NCBI RefSeq assembly: GCF_009765875.1
Contig: NZ_LMUP01000009.1
Span: 185,922-249,921, forward strand
Direction of reading: 5' to 3'
DNA: 64,000 nt
Source: Pedobacter sp. L105
Lineage (GTDB): Bacteria; Bacteroidota; Bacteroidia; Sphingobacteriales; Sphingobacteriaceae
This document shows, piece by piece, positions 1 to 8,698 of the stretch. The notes beneath the pieces are model-generated. The model was not told the DNA's origin and did no database searches. It saw nothing but the letters and a program-made list of their open reading frames with translations. Every line of letters begins with the position of its first letter. The first letter of the stretch is position 1. The position numbers and the translations under genes were made by a program.

Positions 1-255
1 TTCTAGCTTATTTACCCCGGCCAGCAAAGCTAGTTTTGGCAGGTTCAGTTTTTTTCCGCAGGAACAAACGGCCATAATGTATTTATCCTTTATTTTCGAT
101 CTTAAAAAGACCGACTTGGTAATTCTTTCCGGTTCATAGTCCAAAGCCTTTGCAAAATCAAAAGGCGACCGGATTGGGGTAGCAAAAGAGTCATGTCTGA
201 TCTCTTTATAATTGATATGTTGTGAAGTTAGACGCTCTTTTATCTGATCATGCAT
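1..255 (-). CDS. YbaK/aminoacyl-tRNA deacylase domain protein (partial, C-terminus outside window)
   Basis: The reading frame opens with ATG at 255 on the minus strand and runs off the left edge, giving 85 residues. The segment AVCSCGKKLNLPKLALLAG has the pattern of the YbaK/ProRS-editing family, in which a short strand (here following KDKY) leads into a K/R-LD/N-L-x-KLA helix. That family hydrolyses mischarged aminoacyl-tRNA in trans. The start lies 3 nt after the stop of the DUF6875-like gene, so the two should be co-transcribed and translationally coupled. Catalytic residues cannot be checked because the C-terminal part is missing. Family assignment is from motif memory, not a search. Confidence 0.7.
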   Translation of the reverse strand, partial: MHDQIKERLTSQHINYKEIRHDSFATPIRSPFDFAKALDYEPERITKSVFLRSKIKDKYIMAVCSCGKKLNLPKLALLAGVNKLE

Positions 256-258
256 GTT

Positions 259-897
259 TTAATAATTAACTTTTGCTCCAAAATTAATTGTTCCAAAATT
301 GTCTTTGTAGGCTTTTTCTAATATTTCATCGCCTTCCAGGAAAGGCCAGTCCGTTTCTACCATGTTTCTGATAGCCAGCAAAGGTACAGGTGATTGTAAA
401 GGCCGGAAGTTGGAATTTCTTAAGCCTCCCTGTTCACAATTTTCATAGAATTGTCCTATCATTAGTCCCTGTTTAACAAATTCGGGTTTTAGAAAGAGCT
501 GTACACCGTCGATAATCTCAATTACCTGATCTGGATGCAGTGTTGGAAAAAGTATGGTGATCGCTTTGAACTTTTGGTCTTTTTTGGTGGTAGGAAGCAT
601 AGCGATAAAAATATCCTTTAAGTTCCTGATCAGTTCAATGACAAAATCCTGCTTAGGATTAGGCTCATCAAATATGCCAACTTTAAAAAAGCCTTTTTCC
701 TCAGCATACTGAACATATGGACATACGGCACCCGTGCGGCCCAGATCGATGTTTGACTGCGCGAGGAAATTGGTAACCCAACCAGAGAACAAGCTGAGTT
801 CTGAAGTGTAGGGCAGATAAATTTCCGGAATTTTATGGCTTGAAATGTCCTTTAAATTAAAGAGTAAAATATCTGGACGGCTAACTGAGGAGGGCAT
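259..897 (-). CDS. DUF6875-like protein
   Basis: This is a 212-residue soluble protein with no signal peptide or membrane segment. The most recognisable stretch is residues 53-61, GRTGAVCPY, which matches the GRxGxVCPfv signature I associate with DUF6875, a family of unknown function. The C-terminal part (PVPLLAIRNMVETDWPFL) also fits that family, in which Arg/Asp/Trp-rich ends are conserved. It is the first gene of a two-gene unit with the YbaK-like gene, separated by 3 nt. A link to tRNA quality control or to a specialised metabolite is possible but is not shown by the sequence. The 264 bp upstream (898-1161) separate it from the divergent peptide synthetase gene and probably hold both promoters; I see no clear TAnnTTTG element there. 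Confidence 0.65.
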   Translation of the reverse strand: MPSSVSRPDILLFNLKDISSHKIPEIYLPYTSELSLFSGWVTNFLAQSNIDLGRTGAVCPYVQYAEEKGFFKVGIFDEPNPKQDFVIELIRNLKDIFIAMLPTTKKDQKFKAITILFPTLHPDQVIEIIDGVQLFLKPEFVKQGLMIGQFYENCEQGGLRNSNFRPLQSPVPLLAIRNMVETDWPFLEGDEILEKAYKDNFGTINFGAKVNY

Positions 898-1161
898 ATA
901 TAATTTTTGAGTTTTAGTTGTTGAAATCTAGGAGCTAAAATAACGGTTTATACCATTAGGATGTTTTAAATTATATAAATTATTGAGATAAAGATTTTTG
1001 AATAGGCCATTTTGTGACGCTATATAATTTAACCGTGATCTTATTTTCAATATTGATATTAATATGTAACATTTCCAAAACATTATGCTGTGTTATATGT
1101 AATATAATTTAGATATTTAGTGCGCATTAATATCATCAATAGCTAAGGATTTCGTAATACA

Positions 1162-3798
1162 ATGACTTTAAAATCAACAGCAAACCCTGTTCATCATCAT
1201 ATTAAAAATAAGACAATTTTAAATCTCATTAGCGATCAGGCTCAAAATTCTCCTGATCAAGTGGCTATAAAGCATAATGGAGTAGAAGTTACTTACGAAG
1301 AGCTTGAATTAAGTTCTGATCAGATTGCTGCTTTCTTCTTAAAAAGCAATTTTAAAAGCGGTGAAGTCATTGCCGTTTCGATGGACCGCTCTATACAAAT
1401 GTCGCTCTGTCTGATTGGTATATTGAAGGCTGGTGCTACTTATCTTCCTATAGATCCAAACTTACCCATAGAAAGGGTGAATTTTTTGCTGAAAGACTCT
1501 GCGGCAAAAGTATTGGTGACTTCCAAAAAATACGATGAATTATATGAAGGCGCCCAGAAGATCATTTTTGATGAAGTGTGGCTAAACCGTTCTGACTATC
1601 CTGTAGATAAAACAAACTGGGTGCAGAATGAAGATCAGCTGGCCTACATCATCTACACCTCTGGTTCTACAGGATTGCCAAAAGGGGTAGGGATCACTCA
1701 AAAAAGTTTACTTAACCTGTTACAATTCAGGCTGCATACGCCGGGTGTAGACCATACCGATAATATGCTGGGCATTACCACCATGTCTTTTGATATTTCT
1801 GAAGAAGAATTGTATCTGCCGCTGATTTGCGGTGCCCGTTTAACCATCGTAGATGAGGATATTTTAAAAGACGGGGCGGCACTGCTCGAAACTATCAAGG
1901 CAGAAAAAATAACCATCATGCAAGCCACTCCCTATGTCTGGCAAATGATGCTCGAAGCAGATTGGGAAGAGGTGTTGCCTATAAAAGCTTTCTGCGGCGG
2001 TGAGGCGCTCACCAGAAAACTGGCCAACCAGTTGCTGGACAGATGCGAGGAGCTCTGGAACATGTATGGCCCTACGGAAACTACTATCTGCTGTATCGTT
2101 AAAAAACTGGATAAAGACGATGAGGTGATTACCATTGGTAAACCCATAGCCAACACCCAGATCTATATCCTGGATGAGGAGCTCAATGAGGTTATGCCAG
2201 GCAGGGCAGGCGAAATGTATATTAGCGGGGCTGGTGTTTCCGCAGGATATATCAACCGGCCGGAACTGACGGCAGAAAAGTTTATTGACGATAAATTCTC
2301 TGCTGTTCCGGGACAAAAAATGTACAGAACAGGCGATCTCGCCAAACTCTATAAAAACGGCGATATTCAATTTTTAGGTCGGATTGATCATCAGGTGAAA
2401 ATACGGGGTTACCGTATCGAAACTGAAGAGATTGAATTTCAGTTGAAAGAAATTAAAAATGTTGCGGCTGCTTTAGTAATCGTACACCGGGATTCTGTAG
2501 ATAATTTAAGGTTGGTGGCCTATCTTACCCTTAAAGATCCTGCAGCTATACACTCTGCGGGCGATTGGAAGAGCATCGTTAAAAACAGACTCAAAAAATG
2601 TCTTCCAGAGTATATGGTGCCAGTTGACTATCTGATCCTGGAAAAAATGCCATTGCTGCCAAGTGGCAAAATAGACAGAAATGCATTGCCTGATCCGGAA
2701 ATCAAAAACAACGCAGCTGTATATGCTGCGCCGACAACAGAACTCGAGAAGATCATTACAGATATATGGATAGATAACATTGGGATTAAAGAAATAGGGA
2801 TCAACGACAATTTTTTTGATCTTGGCGGTACTTCATTGATTGCCGTGAAGACGAAAATCCAGATAGAAAAAGTTACCAACAGACGTTTAAGGCCATCGAT
2901 CCTTTTCAAGTTTCCTACCATTAAACTGCTGGCAGCCGGAATTTCCGATACCTCTACAGAACATTTTAAATCCCTTGTTCCTATTAAACCGGATGGTTCT
3001 AAGATTCCATTATATATTGTACATGGTATTGGCTTAAACGTTTTAAATTTCAGGGGATTGGCCTTAAATGTGGATGATGAACAGCCTATTTATGGATTAC
3101 AGGCCGTGGATGCAGATGATCCAATAGACCCCTTGTTCACTATTGAAGAGATTGCTGCTTTTTATAACAATGAAGTCACCAGTCATAATCCGGATGGGCC
3201 ATATGCTATTGCCGGTTATTCTATTGGTGGTGTAATTGCTTATGAAATGGTAAAACAATTGAAAAACCAGGGAAAGGATGTTAAATTGCTGGTGATGTTT
3301 GACTCTTCTATTCAAATTCCTACCCATCAGTTTAAACTGGCCAAAAAACTATATATAAAAGCAATAAGACAGTTTTATAAATTAAGGTTCAGGATTTTAT
3401 CATTTACAAAACAGCCTAAAAAAAATATCAGGTATTTAACACAGGTATACAAACAGCATTTCAGGAAAATCGTATTTAATAGTATTGATACGTATGGTCT
3501 GCCAGACTATATGACAAAAACTATTATGAAAATAACCAATGCCTTTTATAAATATAAGATTGTACCTTTTGATATTAAGATTGATCTTTTTATTACCGAA
3601 AAAGTCTATTACCTTGACGATCCTAAGTTCCTGGGATGGAAAAAATTTGCCAAAAAAGGGATAACGGTTTACAATGTTTCCAGTGGCCATAACGACATGT
3701 TTGAGAGCCGCTACATTAAGGAAATAGCAGATTTACTGCAGGAAAGATTAAATGAGATCAATGATGAAAAGGATCAATCACCAAACAATGCGATTTAA
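1162..3798 (+). CDS. Stand-alone non-ribosomal peptide synthetase module A-T-TE
   Basis: The 878-residue protein has an adenylation domain (about 30-520), a peptidyl carrier domain (about 530-605) and a type I thioesterase (about 625-870), with no condensation domain. Visible adenylation motifs are A3 YTSGSTGLPKGV, A5 NMYGPTET, A7 YRTGDL, A8 GRIDHQVKIRGYRIE and A10 LPSGKIDR. The carrier site is Ser558 in DLGGTSL. The thioesterase triad fits Ser687 (GYSIGG), Asp714 (FDSS) and His843 (SGHND); the Ser-Asp spacing of 27 equals that of surfactin TE. Aligned by eye on GrsA, the specificity-pocket residues read D-I-E-Q-C-G-M-I-C-K, which I cannot assign with confidence. It should activate one amino acid, load it as a thioester and release it by hydrolysis or transfer. 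A glycosyltransferase gene follows after 16 nt. Confidence 0.93.
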   Translation: MTLKSTANPVHHHIKNKTILNLISDQAQNSPDQVAIKHNGVEVTYEELELSSDQIAAFFLKSNFKSGEVIAVSMDRSIQMSLCLIGILKAGATYLPIDPNLPIERVNFLLKDSAAKVLVTSKKYDELYEGAQKIIFDEVWLNRSDYPVDKTNWVQNEDQLAYIIYTSGSTGLPKGVGITQKSLLNLLQFRLHTPGVDHTDNMLGITTMSFDISEEELYLPLICGARLTIVDEDILKDGAALLETIKAEKITIMQATPYVWQMMLEADWEEVLPIKAFCGGEALTRKLANQLLDRCEELWNMYGPTETTICCIVKKLDKDDEVITIGKPIANTQIYILDEELNEVMPGRAGEMYISGAGVSAGYINRPELTAEKFIDDKFSAVPGQKMYRTGDLAKLYKNGDIQFLGRIDHQVKIRGYRIETEEIEFQLKEIKNVAAALVIVHRDSVDNLRLVAYLTLKDPAAIHSAGDWKSIVKNRLKKCLPEYMVPVDYLILEKMPLLPSGKIDRNALPDPEIKNNAAVYAAPTTELEKIITDIWIDNIGIKEIGINDNFFDLGGTSLIAVKTKIQIEKVTNRRLRPSILFKFPTIKLLAAGISDTSTEHFKSLVPIKPDGSKIPLYIVHGIGLNVLNFRGLALNVDDEQPIYGLQAVDADDPIDPLFTIEEIAAFYNNEVTSHNPDGPYAIAGYSIGGVIAYEMVKQLKNQGKDVKLLVMFDSSIQIPTHQFKLAKKLYIKAIRQFYKLRFRILSFTKQPKKNIRYLTQVYKQHFRKIVFNSIDTYGLPDYMTKTIMKITNAFYKYKIVPFDIKIDLFITEKVYYLDDPKFLGWKKFAKKGITVYNVSSGHNDMFESRYIKEIADLLQERLNEINDEKDQSPNNAI

Positions 3799-3814
3799 GG
3801 ACTGCGTATAAAAA

Positions 3815-4807
3815 ATGATAAACATATATTTCCGGAAGACCCCTGTGGGGTATAAATTTATACCAGGCGACAGACACGTCATTCGCTTTTTAAAAAGTCT
3901 GCTTAATATCAGGCCCATTACAGGCATCGAAAAAGTTTACCTTAATTTGTGTAAGGGATTTGATGAGTTGAATATTCCCTATACTAAAAACCTGCCTTTT
4001 GATCAAATCAAACCAGAAGATGCCGTAATTGTACTGGGAGATGAGCTTTATCAGGGGAGAGATGTTTTAAAAGGATATCAGCAACCAAACCGTATTATAG
4101 CGGGAATTGGTTTGTTAACGCACCCTTCCGAATGGCCAGATCTTTTTGAACAATATCCTATTGCTAAATACCTGCAGCATTGCACCTGGGCAAACAATTT
4201 GTATATCAGATATTACGGAAAAAACCGGTGCGAAGAATGGCCTGCAGGTATCGATACCAGGAAATGGACACCTGAAGAGCATCCGGATAAAAAATTTGAT
4301 GTACTGGTTTACAATAAAATAAGGTGGGACCATCAGCACCAATACACAGTTTTACGCAATCCTGTCCTTAAAAAATTAGATGAATTGGGCTTAAGCTATC
4401 GCGAAGTAGTGTATGGGAAATATCTGGAAAAGGATTATTTTCAGTTATTGAAGCAATGCAGGTCGATGGTTTTTTTATGCGAACATGAAACTCAGGGTTT
4501 TGCCTGCTGCGAAGCCATGTCTATGAATGTTCCTGTTTTTGCATGGAACCCGGGCCTTTGTATGGATCCCAACCGCTTTATCTGGAATGACCCAGTATTT
4601 GAAACCTCATCGGTTCCGTTTTTTGATGAAAATTGCGGACTTACCTTTACAGATGCGGCTGGTTTTAACGCCCAAATAGAAGAGTTCTGGCAGGGGGTTA
4701 CAAAAAACAAATATCATCCAAGAACGTATATCCTGGAAAACCTCACCTTAAAGAAAAGTGCCGGGCGGATGCTTGAAATTATGGCCGAGGTTTATCCTGA
4801 AGCATAA
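3815..4807 (+). CDS. Glycosyltransferase (GT4-like, GT-B fold)
   Basis: The protein has 330 residues and no signal peptide or membrane helix. The C-terminal half carries the GT-B family-4 pattern: a VLVYNK strand, then FLCEHETQGFACCEAMSMNVPVFAWN, which corresponds to the E-x7-E nucleotide-sugar binding motif (EHETQGFACCEAM). The N-terminal half (GIEKVYLNLCKGFDEL) resembles the acceptor-binding domain of capsular or lipooligosaccharide transferases. It starts 16 nt after the synthetase gene on the same strand, so it is very likely in the same operon and may sugar-modify the product or a carrier-linked intermediate. That functional link is an inference. The donor sugar is not readable. Confidence 0.8.
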   Translation: MINIYFRKTPVGYKFIPGDRHVIRFLKSLLNIRPITGIEKVYLNLCKGFDELNIPYTKNLPFDQIKPEDAVIVLGDELYQGRDVLKGYQQPNRIIAGIGLLTHPSEWPDLFEQYPIAKYLQHCTWANNLYIRYYGKNRCEEWPAGIDTRKWTPEEHPDKKFDVLVYNKIRWDHQHQYTVLRNPVLKKLDELGLSYREVVYGKYLEKDYFQLLKQCRSMVFLCEHETQGFACCEAMSMNVPVFAWNPGLCMDPNRFIWNDPVFETSSVPFFDENCGLTFTDAAGFNAQIEEFWQGVTKNKYHPRTYILENLTLKKSAGRMLEIMAEVYPEA

Positions 4808-4885
4808 TCAAAACAAAGCCCGATTTTATCTGTTGCTCCAACGGTTTTAATTTGCTGATCTATTGGTCAGGAAATATTAATTCCA

Positions 4886-5161
4886 ATGGTTATTAAAAAC
4901 AACAGGCATATGATCAAAGAAGATGAATTGTTCGATGAACAAGGGAAACCCTCAAATGAAAATCAGGAACTAAAAGGCTCTAATACGGTTAAAGATCCGG
5001 ATGAGTGGACTACTGGTGATGAACCCATGACTGGGGCGCAGCATTCTTATCTTAAAACCCTCTCAGATGAAGCGAAGGAAGAGTTTGATGAAACATTGAG
5101 CAAGGCCGAAGCTTCAAAAAGAATTGATGAGCTGCAGCATAAAACCGGTAGGGGACTATAG
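4886..5161 (+). CDS. DUF3072 domain protein
   Basis: The protein is 91 residues if it starts at 4886, or 83 if translation starts at the second ATG at 4910 (MIKEDEL), which looks equally plausible. The C-terminal 45 residues (PMTGAQHSYLKTL, then ASKRIDELQ) are the DUF3072 signature, a small helical domain of unknown function found widely in soil bacteria. The preceding region is acidic and probably disordered. The 78 bp separating it from the glycosyltransferase gene suggest its own promoter. A strong hairpin terminator follows at 5188-5223. Confidence 0.8.
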   Translation: MVIKNNRHMIKEDELFDEQGKPSNENQELKGSNTVKDPDEWTTGDEPMTGAQHSYLKTLSDEAKEEFDETLSKAEASKRIDELQHKTGRGL

Positions 5162-5187
5162 TTGAATCTTAGTAAACAGGTTCTGGC

Positions 5188-5223
5188 AAAAAGGCTTTAT
5201 TGTACAAACAATAAAGCCTTTTT
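5188..5223. terminator. Bidirectional intrinsic terminator
   Basis: The two arms 5188-5203 and 5208-5223 are perfect 16-nt inverted repeats starting in AAAAAGGC and ending in GCCTTTTT, with a 4-nt loop. A run of A precedes and a run of T follows, so it can work in both directions between the convergent genes ending at 5161 and 5254. Confidence 0.92.
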
Positions 5224-5253
5224 GAGTGATAGTAATATAGTGCTGTTACAGGA

Positions 5254-5715
5254 TTAAATAGCTGTATCTAAACGCTGACGGTAAGTTTCGATTTCGCTTA
5301 ACGATTCCCTGATGCCTGTTCTTTGTTTTTGCAAAATCTCAATATGATCAGAATCGGGACCTTCATTTTCCAGCACTTTATCAAATTGTTCAATGGCCGC
5401 TTTTTCGCCTGTTTCTATAGAACTTAGGATGGCTTTATCATCATGGCTACTAAAACCTTCTTTAAGATCAATCCAGGTACGATGTAAAACACCCAGCAAA
5501 CCACCACTCTCATTATCAGAATTACCTCCGTGCCTGGCCAAATGTGCTTTTAGCTCCTGTGCATAAGAATCACGCTTACCTGCCTGCTCCAAAAAGACTG
5601 ATTTTAACTCACTGCTTTTTGTAGTCTCTGCTGCAGAGTCGTAACCTTCCTTTCCATCATTTAATATGTTAATTAAACTTTTTAAATCGCCTACAATTTC
5701 TTGATTTGTTTCCAT
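5254..5715 (-). CDS. PA2169-family four-helix-bundle protein (DUF2383)
   Basis: The 153-residue, highly helical soluble protein has the family hallmarks: an N-terminal helix with LKSLINILNDGKEGY, a central HLARHGG turn, then LHRTWIDLKEGF and a GEKAAIEQFDKVL helix. The family has a ferritin-like four-helix bundle, and its members are usually stress- or stationary-phase-associated; their biochemical role is not established. A related protein is encoded at 62281-62736 (shared RxWIDxK and GExAAI/GEDAI motifs). The gene is monocistronic: a bidirectional terminator lies at its 3' end and its upstream neighbour is divergent. Confidence 0.88.
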   Translation of the reverse strand: METNQEIVGDLKSLINILNDGKEGYDSAAETTKSSELKSVFLEQAGKRDSYAQELKAHLARHGGNSDNESGGLLGVLHRTWIDLKEGFSSHDDKAILSSIETGEKAAIEQFDKVLENEGPDSDHIEILQKQRTGIRESLSEIETYRQRLDTAI

Positions 5716-5798
5716 GGTATATGTTTTTCACTTATAACCAAATTATATAGAAAAGGTTTGATTACTATTATGTTATAGAATGAGAAGTTGAAACCGAT

Positions 5799-5830
5799 TT
5801 TGATCTATATCAATGCAGACGTTAATTTTG
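5799..5830 (+). promoter_or_regulatory. Bacteroidota-type promoter for the MFS gene
   Basis: TTTG at 5799-5802 and TAATTTTG at 5823-5830 match the TTTG / TAnnTTTG consensus with a 20-bp spacer. The predicted transcription start near 5836 lies downstream of the first in-frame ATG (5813), so translation must begin at the ATG at 5861. Confidence 0.65.
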
Positions 5831-5860
5831 GAGGTTACCTTTGAAAAATTAATTTATTCT

Positions 5861-7090
5861 ATGTCAGTTTTATCACAAAATGAACGTATGAGGATCGAAG
5901 ATGATGCCTTAGAAGCCAGCCTTACAAAAACCCTGGTAACGGTGTTCAGCATTATTTTTATTGAATTTTTAATTATGGGTATCTCATTGGGTGTAATGCC
6001 CGTGTATGTTCATGATACGCTAAAATTTAGCAATATCATTGTTGGATTGGTGATTGGGATACAATACTTAGCTACACTTTTAACCCGTCATTCCGCAGGT
6101 AAAATGGCTGATACTATGGGAGGTAAAAAATCAGTGGTCAGAGGGATTTTCCTATCTGCTATATCAGGTATTTTTTGTCTGATTTCTTACTGGATAAGCG
6201 CCACAACGCTTTTGAGCCTTTCTTCCCTGATCATTGGCAGGATACTCCTGGGTATTGGTGAAAGTTATCTGGTCATTGGCATATTTGCCTGGGGTTTTGC
6301 CTTAGTAGGTTCAAAAAATGTTGGAAAGGTAATGGTGTGGAACGGAATGGGGATGTATGGTGGTATGGCCTGCGGTGCCCCATTAGGTATTTGGTTAACA
6401 TCGGCATTTTCATTGCCCATAGCATTTATGGGTATTATTATCTTTCCGCTGATCAGCTACCTGGCCATGTTATTTTTGAAGGCAGTACCCTTACCGGTAA
6501 ACGTATCAAGGCTTCCCTTTTACAAAGCAGTAAACCTGGTGTGGGAATCAGGAGCAGGACTGGCGCTGGCCAGTATCGGATTTGGTGGGATCGCATCTTT
6601 CATCACTTTGTTTTTTATTCAGCACTCCTGGCAGGGGGCACCTTTTGCACTTACTGCTTTTGGTGCCGGATATATTGTAATGCGTTTGTTTTTTGCTCAT
6701 TTCCCGGATAAATTTGGCGGGGCAAGGGTAGCAATGGTTTCTTTAATCATTGAAATAGCCGGTCAGCTATTGATCTGGAAAGCACCAAATGCCTTTGCAG
6801 GAATTGCAGGTGCCTGCTTAACAGGGATAGGCATGTCGTTGGTTTTCCCATCATTTGGTATCATTGCTGTAAAAAAAGTAACGGCAGAGAACCGTGGAAT
6901 GGCTATGGCTGCCTACAATGCCTTTTTCGACTTAGGTATGGGGCTTACCGCTCCGGTTGCCGGCTTAGTAGCGGGAGCAGGAAATTATAATAACATCTAC
7001 CTTCTTGGCGCGATAGCTGCTTTAATGAGTGCGGGACTGGCATATGCTGAATATAGAAAAACACAAGCAACTAAAGCTCAACTTGCTTAA
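5861..7090 (+). CDS. MFS transporter, YhhS-like
   Basis: From the ATG at 5861 the protein has 409 residues and about twelve hydrophobic segments. After the first helix comes MPVYVHDTLKFSN, and the loop between helices 2 and 3 carries GKMADTMGGKKSV, the MFS motif A. Both resemble the YhhS/YfcJ subgroup of drug/sugar efflux-type transporters. An earlier ATG at 5813 is in frame but lies upstream of the predicted -7 element, so it is not used from that promoter. A Crp-type regulator gene starts 8 nt after the stop, which suggests a self-contained transporter/regulator operon. The substrate cannot be read from sequence. Confidence 0.88.
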   Translation: MSVLSQNERMRIEDDALEASLTKTLVTVFSIIFIEFLIMGISLGVMPVYVHDTLKFSNIIVGLVIGIQYLATLLTRHSAGKMADTMGGKKSVVRGIFLSAISGIFCLISYWISATTLLSLSSLIIGRILLGIGESYLVIGIFAWGFALVGSKNVGKVMVWNGMGMYGGMACGAPLGIWLTSAFSLPIAFMGIIIFPLISYLAMLFLKAVPLPVNVSRLPFYKAVNLVWESGAGLALASIGFGGIASFITLFFIQHSWQGAPFALTAFGAGYIVMRLFFAHFPDKFGGARVAMVSLIIEIAGQLLIWKAPNAFAGIAGACLTGIGMSLVFPSFGIIAVKKVTAENRGMAMAAYNAFFDLGMGLTAPVAGLVAGAGNYNNIYLLGAIAALMSAGLAYAEYRKTQATKAQLA

Positions 7091-7098
7091 ATTTGTCT

Positions 7099-7668
7099 AT
7101 GTCGAAACAGGTGCTTGCTGATTATATCAATAATATTATTCCGCTTAATGAAGAGCAGATGAAATTGGTCCTTACCTATTTCAAACCTTCTTTTCATGAA
7201 AAATCAGCCCTGCTGGCAAGTAAAGGAAAAGTAGGGCAGTACATGAATTTTGTAGTAAAGGGATGTTTGCGGATTTACTTTATTCGCGAAGATGGCCAGG
7301 AAGCAACGCGGCACTTTGCATTTGAAAATCAGTTTGCTACAGGGTTGGCAAGTTTTATTACAGGAGCGCCATCGATGGAATATATACAGGTGATGGAAAA
7401 CAGCGAATTGTTACGTATTACCCGTAAAGACTTTTATTACCTACTGAATATCATTCCGGCCTGGGAGAAATTTTATAGATACAATCTGGAAAATGCCTAC
7501 ATCAGTAACCTCCAGGTATTCCAGCGGGAGATTACCAAAGATGCTGAATTGCGCTACAAAGAATTACTTGATCGCGATCCCGAAGTGGTGAAGCGCTTAT
7601 CCAACAAGGTTGTGGCCTCTTATCTCAATATGTCGCCGGAAACGCTTAGCCGGATGAAGTCCAAATAA
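7099..7668 (+). CDS. Crp/Fnr-family transcriptional regulator
   Basis: The protein has 189 residues and follows the MFS gene by 8 nt. The N-terminal part (about 20-115) is a cNMP-binding-like beta roll with the FVVKGCLRIYFIREDGQEATRHFAFE pattern common in Bacteroidota. The C-terminal helix-turn-helix (RLSNKVVASYLNMSPETLSRM) is short and lacks the usual wing, as in many Bacteroidota members. The cyclic-nucleotide phosphate-binding Arg/Ser signature is not evident, so the ligand is unlikely to be cAMP. TTG at 7093 would add two residues, but ATG at 7099 is the better start. It probably controls its own operon. Confidence 0.88.
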   Translation: MSKQVLADYINNIIPLNEEQMKLVLTYFKPSFHEKSALLASKGKVGQYMNFVVKGCLRIYFIREDGQEATRHFAFENQFATGLASFITGAPSMEYIQVMENSELLRITRKDFYYLLNIIPAWEKFYRYNLENAYISNLQVFQREITKDAELRYKELLDRDPEVVKRLSNKVVASYLNMSPETLSRMKSK

Positions 7669-7756
7669 CCCGTATGGTTTCGCAAACCGGTTCAAACTGA
7701 AAATCAAGAATTGAACCCTATCTGTAGTGGGGGAAGTAAAATTCGAAGAGGCAACT

Positions 7757-8668
7757 TTAGTTAAATGATTGCCTGTAGGCAATGGGTGTTTGGTGCGTTT
7801 TGGTTTTAAACAATTTACTAAATGACTGCGCATACTCGAAGCCCAATTGAAAGGCAATTTCACTTACAGAAAGTTCTGTTGTGGTTAAAAAGTCTTTGGC
7901 CTTTTCTATTAGCTTTTCGTGGATCAACTGCTGTGTAGTTTGCCCTGTAAGTTGTTTCAGGCAATCGCTCAAATATTTAGAAGATAAATTTAATTCTCCG
8001 GCCAGATAACTCGCAGTTGGTAATCCTTTATTAATTCCATTTTCGAAATAGGATTTCAGTACTTTTTCAACTTTGCCCAGCATATCATTGTGATTTACTT
8101 TGCGGGTAATGAACTGCCTGTTGTAGTAGCGGTTGCAATAAGACATTAATACATCAAGATTGGCGATAATTACGTCCTGGCTAAAATTATCTATTGGCAA
8201 TTGGTACTCCCTTTCTATTTGCTGACAGATAACTTCTATGGATTTTTGTTCTTCTTCAGAAAGTATCAGCGCTTCGTTAATCACATAGTCAAAAAAACCG
8301 AAGGTTTTTATTTTCTGGCTCAATGGATAGGTGGTCAGAAAGTCGGGATGGATAGACAATAACCAACCCGAGGTAGCAAAAGAAAAGTCTTTATCAATAA
8401 TACTCACTTGTTTGGGTGCAAAACAGGAAATGATACCCTGGTCAAAATCAAACATAGTTTGTCCGTACTGCATTTTGCAGGGACAATCTTTCTTTAAGCT
8501 AATGTAATATAAGTCAGAGATCAGTTTTGTACGCTGGTCAATTTCAATTTTAGGAATGTCTTCAAAACGGATAATGCTAAACAAGGGATGTCTGGGCATG
8601 GCTACTCCCATTCGCTCATGTTGTTGAGAGACGGTTTTAAATTGCAGGGTCAGGTTATCGTTGCTCAT
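7757..8668 (-). CDS. AraC-family transcriptional regulator
   Basis: The protein has 303 residues. Residues 1-190 form a cupin-like sensor region, and the last 100 residues hold the two helix-turn-helix motifs: LPTASYLAGELNLSSKYLSDCLKQLTGQTTQQ, then SVSEIAFQLGFEYAQSFSKLFKTKTHQTPIAYR. I took ATG at 8668 because the longer frame uses a TTG at 8689 only 9 nt from the stop of the upstream gene. It is the second gene of an operon with the SDR at 8699-9502, so it probably responds to a compound handled by that enzyme. The same SDR-AraC order is found in two decayed copies in this window. Confidence 0.9.
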   Translation of the reverse strand: MSNDNLTLQFKTVSQQHERMGVAMPRHPLFSIIRFEDIPKIEIDQRTKLISDLYYISLKKDCPCKMQYGQTMFDFDQGIISCFAPKQVSIIDKDFSFATSGWLLSIHPDFLTTYPLSQKIKTFGFFDYVINEALILSEEEQKSIEVICQQIEREYQLPIDNFSQDVIIANLDVLMSYCNRYYNRQFITRKVNHNDMLGKVEKVLKSYFENGINKGLPTASYLAGELNLSSKYLSDCLKQLTGQTTQQLIHEKLIEKAKDFLTTTELSVSEIAFQLGFEYAQSFSKLFKTKTHQTPIAYRQSFN

Positions 8669-8698
8669 TTCAAAAATTTTCTGTATCAAATTTACGCA

